DNA from: Micavibrio sp. UBA2638
GTDB lineage: Bacteria; Pseudomonadota; Alphaproteobacteria; Micavibrionales; Micavibrionaceae
Direction: 5' to 3'
NCBI GenBank assembly: GCA_002359735.1
Contig: DENS01000002.1
Location: 198,666-262,665, forward strand
Length of the DNA: 64,000 nucleotides
Both the position numbers and the translations under genes were made by a program. The notes under the pieces are model-generated. The model did not search any database. It was not told the DNA's origin and worked only from the letters and a program-made list of their open reading frames with translations. This document shows, one piece after another, positions 1 to 8,913 of the stretch; within the stretch, counting starts at the first letter, position 1, and the number at the start of each line of letters is the position of its first letter.

Positions 1-99
1 TGTAATCATGCAACGACGGCTCATCTCGTCTATCCTTATTTATAAATTAATCAAGTGAAGCGCAAATTAATAGAGTTTGAACCCTAAAGTCAAGCCTTT

Positions 100-1134
100 T
101 TACGGCAATAAATAAGATGACCAGAGATACGCCCCCAACAAAGTGGCAAGAAAGAGTAGCTGGGCCATCAAATTAATATACAAAGCACGGCGCAAATGAC
201 CGTGATCAATTTTTGCTGTTGCCCCTTTGGGGCCCACCCAATCTGATTTAATAGTCGCCCCGCTAAGATCCTTAACAGGCCCGCCTATTGTTACATTTAA
301 GGTCCAGGCCAGCGCCGTCAATGGATGCCCACCTTGAGCATAGGCGGCGCCCTTGCCCCACCAGGATGTGATGCTGCGTATAATATTGGCTGTGGGTGTA
401 ACAATGCTGGCCACGCATATCAGCAAAGTCGTCAACAAGGACGGTACTATTCCCATTATCTTCTCTATGGCCAGCGGGACATCCCCAAAGCCTTTGGAAA
501 AACCATCCTTACCAAAGCGCCAGGCAAGCCCGGATACTGCGCTGTAAGCGAACAAAGCCGGGAAACCGCCGATAAGATACCAAAACACAGGGGCAACCTG
601 ACCTTTATCGAATGTACGTATGGCCATAGCCATGCCCACACGGGTAATGCCGTAATCATCAGTTGTATTTAAATTGATACGATTTGTACGGGCAACAGCA
701 TAATAAGCCCCCTTGACGACCTCGCGCCTTTCGAGCGCAAAATAAAGCCGCAGCAGAGCAAAATAAACACCCCCGCCGCTCAGCGCCAGCGAGACCAGAA
801 CAGCCTGCGTCAAACCGTAATACCCGTAAGTTATGGCCAAATGATCACAAATCCCCCCAAACCCGACAAACAAGGAAACCGATATCGCCATGACAAGAAA
901 ACCGCGAAAGGCCAAATCCGGCTTGGGCCGATGCTTTTTATCCAAACGGTCCCCCAGCCAGCCAAACAGGCGATCCAGCCAAATCCAAACCATAGGGTTG
1001 GCATTGCCCGCGCGCGGCCCTGTTATCATACCGATAACAAGGCTCAGTAAAATCGCAAAGACGGCATAAGGAATACGGTCCGCATCAAAAATATAGCCGT
1101 GAAGCTCTGTAATAGTGGGTATTTTATCGAACAT
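100..1134 (-). CDS. cobD: CobD/CbiB-family cobalamin biosynthesis membrane protein
   Basis: Probable adenosylcobinamide-phosphate synthase, the membrane enzyme that joins an aminopropanol moiety to the corrin side chain in cobalamin synthesis. The 344-residue protein has hydrophobic segments near residues 21-40, 80-100, 105-130, 185-210 and 230-250, plus one at the C-terminus. The family region with VAPVFWYLIGG (about residues 182-192) and a later GGHPLTALA stretch match the CobD pattern. It is divergent: the usual acidic and asparagine positions just before VAP are not in the expected form, and the charged central loop is long. It stands alone on the minus strand. CobS and CobT are encoded about 58 kb away in the same window, which fits a B12-making organism. 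Family call fairly firm, exact activity less so. Confidence 0.75.
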   Translation of the reverse strand: MFDKIPTITELHGYIFDADRIPYAVFAILLSLVIGMITGPRAGNANPMVWIWLDRLFGWLGDRLDKKHRPKPDLAFRGFLVMAISVSLFVGFGGICDHLAITYGYYGLTQAVLVSLALSGGGVYFALLRLYFALERREVVKGAYYAVARTNRINLNTTDDYGITRVGMAMAIRTFDKGQVAPVFWYLIGGFPALFAYSAVSGLAWRFGKDGFSKGFGDVPLAIEKIMGIVPSLLTTLLICVASIVTPTANIIRSITSWWGKGAAYAQGGHPLTALAWTLNVTIGGPVKDLSGATIKSDWVGPKGATAKIDHGHLRRALYINLMAQLLFLATLLGAYLWSSYLLP

Positions 1135-1290
1135 TTTTTCTCTTTAGCGTTTTCTGATATAACAATCAGGCACCGGTATCCTGTCTATTGTCTGTTATTG
1201 CTGGTTAATGCTGCGCTTGCGAAAAAATATACCCCAAGCTCAGAAAAATAATATATAATATAGTATAAGCAGGAATGAGGAATTTAAATA

Positions 1291-2724
1291 GTGCTGTACC
1301 ATCTTTATGACCTACAACATGCAATGTTGACCCCTATGCGGTTGCAGGCAGAGTTGACCCAAAGCCTTTTCAGAAACCCGCTTAACCCCGCATCATATAC
1401 CCATATGGGCCGTTTCATTAGTGCCACAGCCGAAATGATGGAACGCAACTCCCGCCGCTTTGGGAAGCCTGAATTTGGCCTTCATTACACAAACATTAAC
1501 GGCAAAAAAGTCGAAGTAGAAGAAGAAGTGATTCTAGAAAAGCCCTTCTGCCGTCTTTTAAATTTCAAACGTGACACCAAGCGAAATGATCCAAAGGTTT
1601 TGATCGCGGCGCCAATGTCTGGCCATTATGCAACCCTGTTGCGCGGCACAGTAAAGGCCTTATTACCGCACCATAATGTCTTCATCACCGATTGGGAAGA
1701 CACCCGTCAAGTGCCCAAAAAAGCCGGACCTTTTGATCTCGATAGTTATATCACCTATTTACGGGAATTTATGTCTCTACTTGGCCCGGACGTACATATT
1801 ATTGCCGTTTGCCAACCTGCCGTACCGGTTTTGGCCGCTGTATCGTTAATGGCCACCGAAAACGACCCGAATCAGCCCCTGTCGATGACATTAATGGGCG
1901 GCCCGATTGATACACGCGTATCAAAAACTGAAGTAACGGAATTGGCCGAAACGCGTCCCCTGTCGTGGTTTGAACAAATGGTCGTCATGGACGTTCCCTT
2001 CTACTACCCGGGTGCGCATCGCAAGGTTTATCCCGGTTTCATGCAATTAAGCGGCTTTATGTCAATGAATTTGGACCGCCATGTCGGGTCATATATGGGA
2101 TTTTACCACCACTTGATTAGCGGCGACGGCGATTCTGCGGCTGCGCACCGCAAGTTTTACAATGAATATTTGTCTGTGATGGATATTCCAGCCGAATTCT
2201 ACCTGCAAACCGTCAAAACAGTTTTCCAGACCCATGATTTACCAAAGTTTCAAATGCAATGGAAGGATCCGCTCAGCGGTAAATCTGTGCCTGTTCGCCC
2301 ACAAGATATTCGTCACACCGCCCTTTTAACCATAGAAGGTGAAAAAGATGATATTTCGGCGCGCGGCCAAACAACCGCCGCCCATGAATTATGCTATGGT
2401 CTCTCACAACATAAGCAATTTCATCACTTCCAAATGGATTGCGGACATTACGGCATATTTAATGGGCGCCGCTGGCGCGAACAGATTATGCCGCGCATCC
2501 GCCATGTGATCCGAAGCGTTGACCCCGATAAAGACCCCATCCCCAAAGCGGATCTCAAGCGGACACCGGACCTGGCCCCGGAACGTTTCAACCGGGATAA
2601 GCACGGCATTGCTGCTATTCGCCGCTGGCTTAAGGAAGAGCGGCCACAAAGTTATAAAGAAACCGCCGCCACCTATAAGCGCGAAAAAAACCATCCTAAT
2701 GTGCATAAAGGGGAGCTGGTTTAA
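1291..2724 (+). CDS. phaZ: Intracellular polyhydroxyalkanoate (PHB) depolymerase
   Basis: Hydrolyses stored poly-3-hydroxybutyrate granules in the cytoplasm. The N-terminus MLYHLYDLQHA is typical of the intracellular PhaZ family. The nucleophile region reads AVCQPAVP with Cys174, as expected for depolymerases that use cysteine in place of serine. A later Asp in EGEKDD and a His in DCGHYGIF complete a plausible catalytic triad. Length (477 aa) is slightly above the usual 400-430 because of a basic C-terminal tail. The start is GTG, chosen because the N-terminal family signature begins there and a GAGG Shine-Dalgarno-like stretch lies upstream. A patatin and a metallopeptidase follow on the same strand; the 148-bp gap leaves co-transcription uncertain. 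Confidence 0.88.
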   Translation: MLYHLYDLQHAMLTPMRLQAELTQSLFRNPLNPASYTHMGRFISATAEMMERNSRRFGKPEFGLHYTNINGKKVEVEEEVILEKPFCRLLNFKRDTKRNDPKVLIAAPMSGHYATLLRGTVKALLPHHNVFITDWEDTRQVPKKAGPFDLDSYITYLREFMSLLGPDVHIIAVCQPAVPVLAAVSLMATENDPNQPLSMTLMGGPIDTRVSKTEVTELAETRPLSWFEQMVVMDVPFYYPGAHRKVYPGFMQLSGFMSMNLDRHVGSYMGFYHHLISGDGDSAAAHRKFYNEYLSVMDIPAEFYLQTVKTVFQTHDLPKFQMQWKDPLSGKSVPVRPQDIRHTALLTIEGEKDDISARGQTTAAHELCYGLSQHKQFHHFQMDCGHYGIFNGRRWREQIMPRIRHVIRSVDPDKDPIPKADLKRTPDLAPERFNRDKHGIAAIRRWLKEERPQSYKETAATYKREKNHPNVHKGELV

Positions 2725-2872
2725 CAGCAACCGCTACGGAGCTTATCCCCAAAACAAGACAGGCGCAAAGGCCCTATAAAATCAATTCATTAAGGCATAA
2801 GCCTGCTATAGAATTGTGCAGCGCATCTAATAATCTCATCGTAATAATCATTAAAATGCGCAACATTAATGC

Positions 2873-3961
2873 ATGCATAATATATTCACACGCAGCGCCA
2901 CCAATGATTACCCGCAATGCGGCTCTATGGGTACTCCAAGAATATTTTTGGCGTTACAAGGGGGCGGATCACACGGGGCGTTTACAGCCGGGGTGTTACA
3001 GGCCCTTGGTGAACATAACCTGTTAAAACATGTTACAGGCATTAGCGGCACCAGCGCCGGGGCCTTTAACGCCGCGCCGCTAAGTTATGCATTAAACATT
3101 GGCCGGCCGGAACTTGCGCCGCAGCTCATAAACAATGCATGGGACAGAGTTGCCAAAGACAGCCGCTCCCTATCTTTAATGCATAGCTTCGCCCGCGCAT
3201 CGGCCCACATTAACCCTTTCCTGTCACCGGCCCGTTACCCCAATCTACCCCGCCAGTATGTTGATCAGCTAAAGGATAGCGGGCATTTGGCCAGCGCGCT
3301 GCGCCTGGGCTCACAATCCGGTGACATCAAAAAACGTATTAACGCCGCTGTGCCCGATTGGGATGTCATCAAAAATGGTCCTATCCGTACGGTTATTGCC
3401 GCCACGGAAATGGGCCGTGAAAATAACATGCCCGTGATGCGTGAAAAGTTATTCTATAATACCGAAATAGATGCGCGCGCCATTGCCGCCTCGGCCGCGC
3501 TGATCGGGACGCACCGCATTAATGGCATAAAGTATAAGGACGGCGGCTATACAAACAATCCCCCGTTACAAGATGCGGCGCAAGGCGATTACACCGATAT
3601 TCTTGCCATCATGCTCAGCAAAATGCCAACCGCGCCCCTTACCCCCCAAACACAGGCCGAACATCATCGCGCTCATAAATTCTTACATGCTGAAGTTTAT
3701 TCCGAATTGGCCCTGATTAGACAAACCAATCACAAAAACCTGCATGTCATTGCAATGGAGCATGAGGACCACTGGGATGAAACCAGCAAAATGAACTCTG
3801 AAGAAAAATGGATCAACGACCTGCATAACAGAGGACTGGAAGCCGGGCGACGATGGATACGTCAGCATGCGCATAATCTGGGAATCGCCTCAACCTATAA
3901 CCCGGTTATTGATAGCGTCCGTGATTGCCATCTAGACAAACCCGCACACATCGTTGCATGA
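2873..3961 (+). CDS. Patatin-like phospholipase
   Basis: Serine lipid acyl hydrolase of the patatin family. The oxyanion glycine block GGGSHG lies at residues 30-35, the nucleophile elbow GTSAG at 59-63 (Ser61), and the catalytic Asp in a DGG motif near residue 222, followed by NNPP. No signal peptide is evident, so it is probably cytoplasmic or granule/membrane associated. The first ATG is annotated; an internal ATG at 2927, right before the conserved core, is an equally good start because neither has a strong ribosome site. It follows phaZ on the same strand and ends 6 bp before the next gene. A role in PHA granule or membrane lipid turnover is inference from context. Confidence 0.85.
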   Translation: MHNIFTRSATNDYPQCGSMGTPRIFLALQGGGSHGAFTAGVLQALGEHNLLKHVTGISGTSAGAFNAAPLSYALNIGRPELAPQLINNAWDRVAKDSRSLSLMHSFARASAHINPFLSPARYPNLPRQYVDQLKDSGHLASALRLGSQSGDIKKRINAAVPDWDVIKNGPIRTVIAATEMGRENNMPVMREKLFYNTEIDARAIAASAALIGTHRINGIKYKDGGYTNNPPLQDAAQGDYTDILAIMLSKMPTAPLTPQTQAEHHRAHKFLHAEVYSELALIRQTNHKNLHVIAMEHEDHWDETSKMNSEEKWINDLHNRGLEAGRRWIRQHAHNLGIASTYNPVIDSVRDCHLDKPAHIVA

Positions 3962-3967
3962 TAAAGC

Positions 3968-4669
3968 ATGGCTACGCAAACGCATCTCCCTGATCATGTC
4001 AGGATCAAACATTCCAACCGGGCCCGGCGCCTTGCTTTGCGCCTTGACCCGAAAGAGCGCATCATTAATTTGGTTATCCCCAAAGGGGTGTCACTGCGTA
4101 AGGCCCATGATTTCGCAAAATACCATGAGACATGGATCACCAAGGCATTAATGGAGCTGCCCCCGGCGCTGCCCTTCGACCATGATCGTACAATTCCCAT
4201 TTTAGGCGCGGACCGTATTATCAACATAGACTATGATAAAGCGCGCAAAACGACCGATATAAAATTAACGCCCACACATTTATTGGTTAAAACAAACAAA
4301 TGTGACCCATCCCCCAGAATTGAGCGCTTCTTAAAAAATTTAGCGCGGGAAAAATTAACGGAAATGGCGCATGCAAAGGCGACCGATATCAATAAACCCA
4401 TTACCGCCATACGCATTGGCGACACCAAAAGCCGTTGGGGCAGTTGTTCGGAAGATGGAAAAATTGCCTTTTCATGGCGACTTATTTTTGCGCCAACATT
4501 GGCCATGGATTATGTCGTGGCCCATGAAGTTGCGCATCTCATCCATTTACATCACAAGAAAAGTTTCTGGAACCTTTGCCGCGACCTATCGATTGATTTC
4601 ATTGAAGGCGAATATTGGATGCGTAATCATGGCGCCGAACTTATGCGCTATGGACAGAAAAATAAGTAA
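3968..4669 (+). CDS. YgjP-like (DUF45) zinc metallopeptidase-fold protein
   Basis: Member of the YgjP/DUF45 family of SprT-like zincin-fold proteins. The active-site helix HEVAH (His186, Glu187, His190) is followed by further histidines at 193-196, and the family motif WGSCS lies at 157-161. The length of 233 aa is normal. It is cytoplasmic, with no signal or membrane segment. It sits 6 bp after the patatin stop, so the two are probably co-transcribed. The physiological substrate of the family is not settled, so only the fold and the metal-binding motif are claimed. It is convergent with ruvX across a 24-bp gap. Confidence 0.83.
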   Translation: MATQTHLPDHVRIKHSNRARRLALRLDPKERIINLVIPKGVSLRKAHDFAKYHETWITKALMELPPALPFDHDRTIPILGADRIINIDYDKARKTTDIKLTPTHLLVKTNKCDPSPRIERFLKNLAREKLTEMAHAKATDINKPITAIRIGDTKSRWGSCSEDGKIAFSWRLIFAPTLAMDYVVAHEVAHLIHLHHKKSFWNLCRDLSIDFIEGEYWMRNHGAELMRYGQKNK

Positions 4670-4693
4670 CCCCTCCTCTATACCGCATCCACC

Positions 4694-5179
4694 TTAGTTC
4701 ATGTTTTTCAGCGCTGTCAGGGCATCTTGCAGAATAACCTGCGCAGCCAGCATATCCGTAATGCCCTTTTCTTTTGCCTTACGCTTATTCACAGAACCAT
4801 CCACAAGGTTATCCGCAGAAACTGTGGAAAACCTCTCATCATAAAGCGCTACCCAGGGATTCTCGCCAAATATAGAGGGGTGATTAGACATTTCAGCGGC
4901 AAAATCCCGTACTGCCTGGCAACGCGGCCCCTCGGTGCCATCAGTATTGAGGGGCAAACCAAGGACAAACCCCTCCACGTCATAATCACGAATGACGCCA
5001 TGCAAGACATTAATATCTTTCGTGAACTTTGTTCGCCTTATCGTTTGCAATGGCGTGGCCAATGACTGCGCGGGGTCGGACAAGGCAATCCCGATTGTTT
5101 TTTTACCGATATCCAACCCCATTAGGCGTGCATCCCTGGGGCGGTCATTATAAATCTCTTTCAATAAACCTATTGTCAT
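4694..5179 (-). CDS. ruvX: Putative pre-16S rRNA nuclease / Holliday junction resolvase RuvX (YqgF)
   Basis: RNase H-fold nuclease of the YqgF family, linked to 16S rRNA 5'-end maturation and in some reports to Holliday junction resolution. The N-terminal beta-hairpin signature GLDIGKKTIGIALSD starts at residue 21 and includes the catalytic Asp23. A second acidic strand and the YDERFST motif near residue 113 follow. Length of 161 aa is typical. It is transcribed away from gatC, an arrangement common in alphaproteobacteria, so the 97-bp intergenic region probably carries both promoters. Confidence 0.92.
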   Translation of the reverse strand: MTIGLLKEIYNDRPRDARLMGLDIGKKTIGIALSDPAQSLATPLQTIRRTKFTKDINVLHGVIRDYDVEGFVLGLPLNTDGTEGPRCQAVRDFAAEMSNHPSIFGENPWVALYDERFSTVSADNLVDGSVNKRKAKEKGITDMLAAQVILQDALTALKNMN

Positions 5180-5276
5180 TTTGCCTGCATAACTTTATTA
5201 CTAGCATCATCAAGATGCGCACAGACCATGTGAAAATGTATATGGCCCTGTGCAAAAGTAAAAGGAAGTGACAAAA

Positions 5277-5564
5277 ATGTCTATTGATAAACAAACAGTT
5301 TTAAAAGTGGCCAATCTGTCCCGTATTGAAGTTACCGACAAAGAAGCCGAAGATATGGTTGGAAAACTGGATAAAATTATCGGCTTTGTCGAACAACTCT
5401 CGGAAGTGGACACCGACGATATTGAACCGCTGGCCAATGTTGTCGATATTGACCTGCGCCTTCGCGATGATGTTGTCAATGACGGTAATTGCCAGGACAA
5501 AGTTCTGGCCAACGCCCCAGACAGCATTGAAGGCTTCTATGTTGTACCAAAGGTGGTTGAATAG
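5277..5564 (+). CDS. gatC: Asp-tRNA(Asn)/Glu-tRNA(Gln) amidotransferase subunit C
   Basis: Small subunit of GatCAB, which converts misacylated Glu-tRNA(Gln) or Asp-tRNA(Asn) to the correct aminoacyl-tRNA. GatC wraps around and stabilises GatA. The helical N-terminus with VAKVANLSR-like spacing, the IEPLANV stretch and the C-terminal GFYVVPKVVE are family hallmarks. I prefer ATG at 5277 (95 aa) over an in-frame GTG at 5268, because the GGAAG ribosome site ends 8 bp before the ATG and the GTG would fall inside it. First gene of the gat group, divergent from ruvX. Confidence 0.93.
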   Translation: MSIDKQTVLKVANLSRIEVTDKEAEDMVGKLDKIIGFVEQLSEVDTDDIEPLANVVDIDLRLRDDVVNDGNCQDKVLANAPDSIEGFYVVPKVVE

Positions 5565-5567
5565 AAC

Positions 5568-5810
5568 ATGTCATCCCCGTCCCCAGATAATATGCCGGAA
5601 CAAAAAAAGGCGCTTATTCGTCTTATCCTGACAGTATCCGGCGCCATATTTGCGGCCCTTGGCGCTGCATGCCTGTTGGCTCCGCAAGGCGTTAATGAAA
5701 TACTGGGCGATACAAAGGGGGATATTGCACAATTTTTAGGGGCGGCATTTATAATTGTTGGAATTAGCGATATTGCCATCGCACGAATTATATTCAAAGG
5801 GAAACGATAA
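5568..5810 (+). CDS. Small two-helix membrane protein within the gat operon
   Basis: An 80-residue protein I do not recognise. It has a polar N-terminus, a hydrophobic helix at about residues 18-38, a short loop with GDTKGD, a second hydrophobic helix at about 54-74, and a basic KGKR end. Two transmembrane helices with both termini cytoplasmic are likely. It starts 3 bp after gatC and ends 2 bp before gatA, so it must be co-translated with them. That tight packing and the absence of stops support a real gene. Function unknown; no catalytic residues are apparent. Confidence 0.75.
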   Translation: MSSPSPDNMPEQKKALIRLILTVSGAIFAALGAACLLAPQGVNEILGDTKGDIAQFLGAAFIIVGISDIAIARIIFKGKR

Positions 5811-5812
5811 CC

Positions 5813-7300
5813 ATGAGCGATCTTACACATCTTACCATTGCGCAGGCCCTAAGTGGCCTTAAGAACAAGGACTTTACGTCAGTTGAATTAACCGAGGCCC
5901 ATATCAACGCCATGCAGGATGCCCGCGATTTGAATGCCTTTATTGTGGAAACACCGGAAAAAGCAATGGAACAGGCCAAGGCCTCTGACGCGCGGCGGGC
6001 ATCAGGGGACGCCGGTTTGCTGGAAGGTATACCCATGGCGATTAAAGACCTGTTCTGCACCGAGGGCGTCCAGACCACAGCATCCAGTAAAATTCTTGAA
6101 GGCTTTATCCCGCAATATGAATCCACCGTCACAACAAACATGTTCCGCGATGGGGCCGTTATGCTTGGGAAGGTGGGACTTGACGAATTTGCAATGGGCT
6201 CTTCCAATACTACCAGCTATTTCGGCAATATCATCAATCCATGGAAGGCAAATGACGGCAAGGATTTGGTGCCGGGCGGGTCATCCGGTGGATCGGCCGC
6301 GGCCGTTGCGGCGCGTATTGCAATGGGAGCAACCGGCACAGATACCGGCGGTTCCATCCGTCAACCGGCGGCGTTTTGTGGTCTGGCAGGCATTAAGCCG
6401 ACCTATGGCCGCTGTTCTCGCTGGGGCATTATTGCGTTTGCTTCTTCGCTTGATCAGGCCGGGCCTATTGCGCGCACCTCTGAAGATTGTGCCATAATGT
6501 TGGAATCTATGGCCGGATTTGATGCAAAAGACAGCACATCTGCCGATAAACCTGTACCGAAATTCACAGAATCACTGACCGGTGATATGAAGGGCTTACG
6601 CGTTGGCATTCCCAAGGAATACCGCATGGACGGCACCCCGGACGAAATTGTGAAAATCTGGGATCAAGGCATTGCCTGGGCCAAAGATGCCGGCGCCGAA
6701 ATCGTAGATGTCAGCCTGCCACACACCAAATATGCCCTGCCGACCTATTACATCATTGCCCCAGCAGAGGCATCCTCCAATTTATCGCGTTATGATGGCG
6801 TGCGGTACGGCTTGCGCGTTGATGAAGGCGGCAATCTTAATGATATGTATGCCAAAACCCGCGCCGAAGGCTTTGGCGACGAGGTTAAGCGCCGAATCAT
6901 GATCGGGGCCTATGTGCTCTCGGCGGGGTATTACGACGCCTATTACATTAAGGCGCAAAAAGTGCGCCGCCTGATTCTGAATGATTTCATCAAAGCCTAT
7001 GAACAATGCGATGTTCTTCTGACGCCAACGGCCCCGTCCTCCGCATTCGCCATCGGGGAAAACGAAGATGATCCGATCAAGATGTATCTGAACGATGTGT
7101 TTACAGTTCCCGCCTCCTTGGCCGGCGTGCCGGGCATGTCAATTCCGGCCGGACTGGACGCAAAGGGGCTGCCGCTTGGCCTTCAAATTCTGGGCCGCCC
7201 ATGGGATGAAGCCACCGTATTAAAGGTTGGGCATGCCATAGAACAAAAGGCAGGCTTTAATGCCATTCCTCAATCTTTATTGAACAAGAAAGCGGCCTAG
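5813..7300 (+). CDS. gatA: Asp-tRNA(Asn)/Glu-tRNA(Gln) amidotransferase subunit A
   Basis: Amidase subunit of GatCAB that releases ammonia from glutamine for tRNA-dependent amidation. The Ser-cisSer-Lys catalytic triad is visible: Lys78 in AIKD, Ser157/158 in GGSSGG, and the nucleophile Ser181 in TGGSIRQPA. The length of 495 aa matches the family. It follows the small membrane gene with a 2-bp gap, and gatB lies downstream after two other genes. The presence of gatCAB implies that at least one of glutaminyl- or asparaginyl-tRNA is made by the indirect route. Confidence 0.97.
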   Translation: MSDLTHLTIAQALSGLKNKDFTSVELTEAHINAMQDARDLNAFIVETPEKAMEQAKASDARRASGDAGLLEGIPMAIKDLFCTEGVQTTASSKILEGFIPQYESTVTTNMFRDGAVMLGKVGLDEFAMGSSNTTSYFGNIINPWKANDGKDLVPGGSSGGSAAAVAARIAMGATGTDTGGSIRQPAAFCGLAGIKPTYGRCSRWGIIAFASSLDQAGPIARTSEDCAIMLESMAGFDAKDSTSADKPVPKFTESLTGDMKGLRVGIPKEYRMDGTPDEIVKIWDQGIAWAKDAGAEIVDVSLPHTKYALPTYYIIAPAEASSNLSRYDGVRYGLRVDEGGNLNDMYAKTRAEGFGDEVKRRIMIGAYVLSAGYYDAYYIKAQKVRRLILNDFIKAYEQCDVLLTPTAPSSAFAIGENEDDPIKMYLNDVFTVPASLAGVPGMSIPAGLDAKGLPLGLQILGRPWDEATVLKVGHAIEQKAGFNAIPQSLLNKKAA

Positions 7301-7308
7301 ACCGGGCA

Positions 7309-7980
7309 ATGCACAATACGATCAAAGCATTCCTGATACTGATTTGCCTGCATTTTTACGCCGCGCCGGTTTATGCACAATCACATGAGGGCAGCTTTCA
7401 ATTGGCGCAGTTTGACCCAAGACCGCAAACCCTTGAAGACCAACTTGGGCTAACCCCTAAAGAGGAACAGCCCGTGGAGGAAGAGGACCGTAAAGTTTAT
7501 ATAGCCAAGCGGTATTATAAAGACTGCCTGGATAATCCGACCCCCGCTTTGCCGAAGGCCGCGCAAGAAACACTCTGTAGTTGCGCCGCGCATGACATGC
7601 AGGAAAAAATGTCCATAAAAGAACTGGATGGCCTGTATACCCCCACCCCGAAAAGCGGAGAGTACAGAGAAAAATTCCTGACAGAGGTTTACGGCAACTG
7701 TCTGAAATACCCGATGCGCAACTTTATTTTGGATGATTGCATGAGCAACAATACATTTAAAAGGGAAATAAAAAACTATAGGGCCGTCTGCGAATGCGCG
7801 GCCGATACAACGGCGCGGTATATGAACCAGATGGGCCCGCAGCTTATGCTGGGCGCATTGCAAGGGGATTGGGACCACCCCGATCCGTTAATGCTGGTGA
7901 TCACGAAAGAAGAATTCGGCCGCGTTACCTCGGGCTATTTAAAACGGTGTATGCAGATCCATGTTTTTGGCCTCAGATAA
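7309..7980 (+). CDS. Secreted protein with duplicated four-cysteine module
   Basis: Not a family I recognise. An N-terminal signal peptide ends near residue 23 (VYA before QS), so the protein should be periplasmic. The mature part holds eight cysteines in two similar groups: Cys73, 90, 92, 131 and Cys144, 161, 163, 214. Each group begins with the same spacing (16 residues, then CxC) and each CxC is followed by two alanines, which points to an internal duplication. An even number of cysteines in an exported protein suggests disulfides; metal binding is another option. It starts 8 bp after gatA and overlaps the next gene by 20 bp, so it belongs to the gat transcription unit. Confidence 0.75.
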   Translation: MHNTIKAFLILICLHFYAAPVYAQSHEGSFQLAQFDPRPQTLEDQLGLTPKEEQPVEEEDRKVYIAKRYYKDCLDNPTPALPKAAQETLCSCAAHDMQEKMSIKELDGLYTPTPKSGEYREKFLTEVYGNCLKYPMRNFILDDCMSNNTFKREIKNYRAVCECAADTTARYMNQMGPQLMLGALQGDWDHPDPLMLVITKEEFGRVTSGYLKRCMQIHVFGLR

Positions 7981-8890
7981 GGCAAGCCGTGCGCTCAACA
8001 ATGTTATCTTAAAAGGTGCGCTTATAACGCTTTGCGCCTATGCAATTATTGCACTGGGGGATGCGTTTCTAAAACTGGCAACGCAGCACCATCCCTTGCT
8101 GTATGTTGGCACCGTTGTCAATCTGATTCAGATTGTCCTTCTTGTTGTTATTGCCCCGTTTTTTGGCGGATATAAAAATCTTTACCGAACCAACAGCCTT
8201 CCCGCCCATTTGGCACGCGGTTTGACATCGACAATTGTTTATCTCAGCTTCATCTACGCCATTTCGCATATGGAGCTTGCCAAGACCTATGCATTTTATC
8301 TGACGCAGCCGTTCTTCCTTGCCCTGTTCGCGCATATGTTAACGCATGAAAAGATTGGCCGTCATCGTATCGGCGCGCTCATCTGCGGATTTTGTGGCGT
8401 TTTGATCATCTTAAGGCCGGGCTTTACCGCTTTTGACCTGGCCGTATTGGCCTCTTTATCCTGCGCTATCTTTTTTGCCTGCACAAATATTCTGGTGAAG
8501 ATTATTGATAAACAAGATCACTGGATGAGCTTTATCTTTTATATCCTGCTCGTACAAACGCCTATCATTATTGTGATGCTCTTTCTATTGGAGCCTGCGC
8601 CGTTCTCCAGCTTCACGCCAAGCACCCTGCCCTATATGACCATCACCGCCATTATGTTTACCGCCGCGCTGGCGTTGTTTGCCATTGCGCTGCGCCTGAT
8701 AGATGCGGCACTGTTTGGCGGGCTGGAATATAGTGTCTTGATATGGGGGGCGTTATTTGGCTATTTTATGTTCGCAGAAGTGCCTGACATCTGGACGGCG
8801 CTAGGCGCGCTTGTTATTGTTGCAAGCGGTCTGTATCTTGTTTACAGAGAAAGAAAAGCAAAACACGTACTTGTTAAACTGCAGAAATAG
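7961..8890 (+). CDS. EamA/DMT-family transporter
   Basis: Inner-membrane drug/metabolite transporter superfamily protein. The 309 residues form about ten hydrophobic helices arranged as two EamA repeats, with the characteristic stretch GRHRIGALICGFCGVLIILRP-type loop and helix after the first repeat (about residues 130-148). The substrate cannot be told from sequence. Its start overlaps the end of the upstream cysteine-rich gene by 20 bp, which suggests translational coupling, and gatB follows after 23 bp. The gene is therefore embedded in the gat operon. Confidence 0.88.
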   Translation: MFLASDKASRALNNVILKGALITLCAYAIIALGDAFLKLATQHHPLLYVGTVVNLIQIVLLVVIAPFFGGYKNLYRTNSLPAHLARGLTSTIVYLSFIYAISHMELAKTYAFYLTQPFFLALFAHMLTHEKIGRHRIGALICGFCGVLIILRPGFTAFDLAVLASLSCAIFFACTNILVKIIDKQDHWMSFIFYILLVQTPIIIVMLFLLEPAPFSSFTPSTLPYMTITAIMFTAALALFAIALRLIDAALFGGLEYSVLIWGALFGYFMFAEVPDIWTALGALVIVASGLYLVYRERKAKHVLVKLQK

Positions 8891-8913
8891 AATAAAACAG
8901 AAAGATAAGCATC

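Noticed and set aside
1135..1290. Cobalamin riboswitch before cobD
   Set aside because: I could not find a B12-box-like stretch or matching helices in the 156-bp upstream region.
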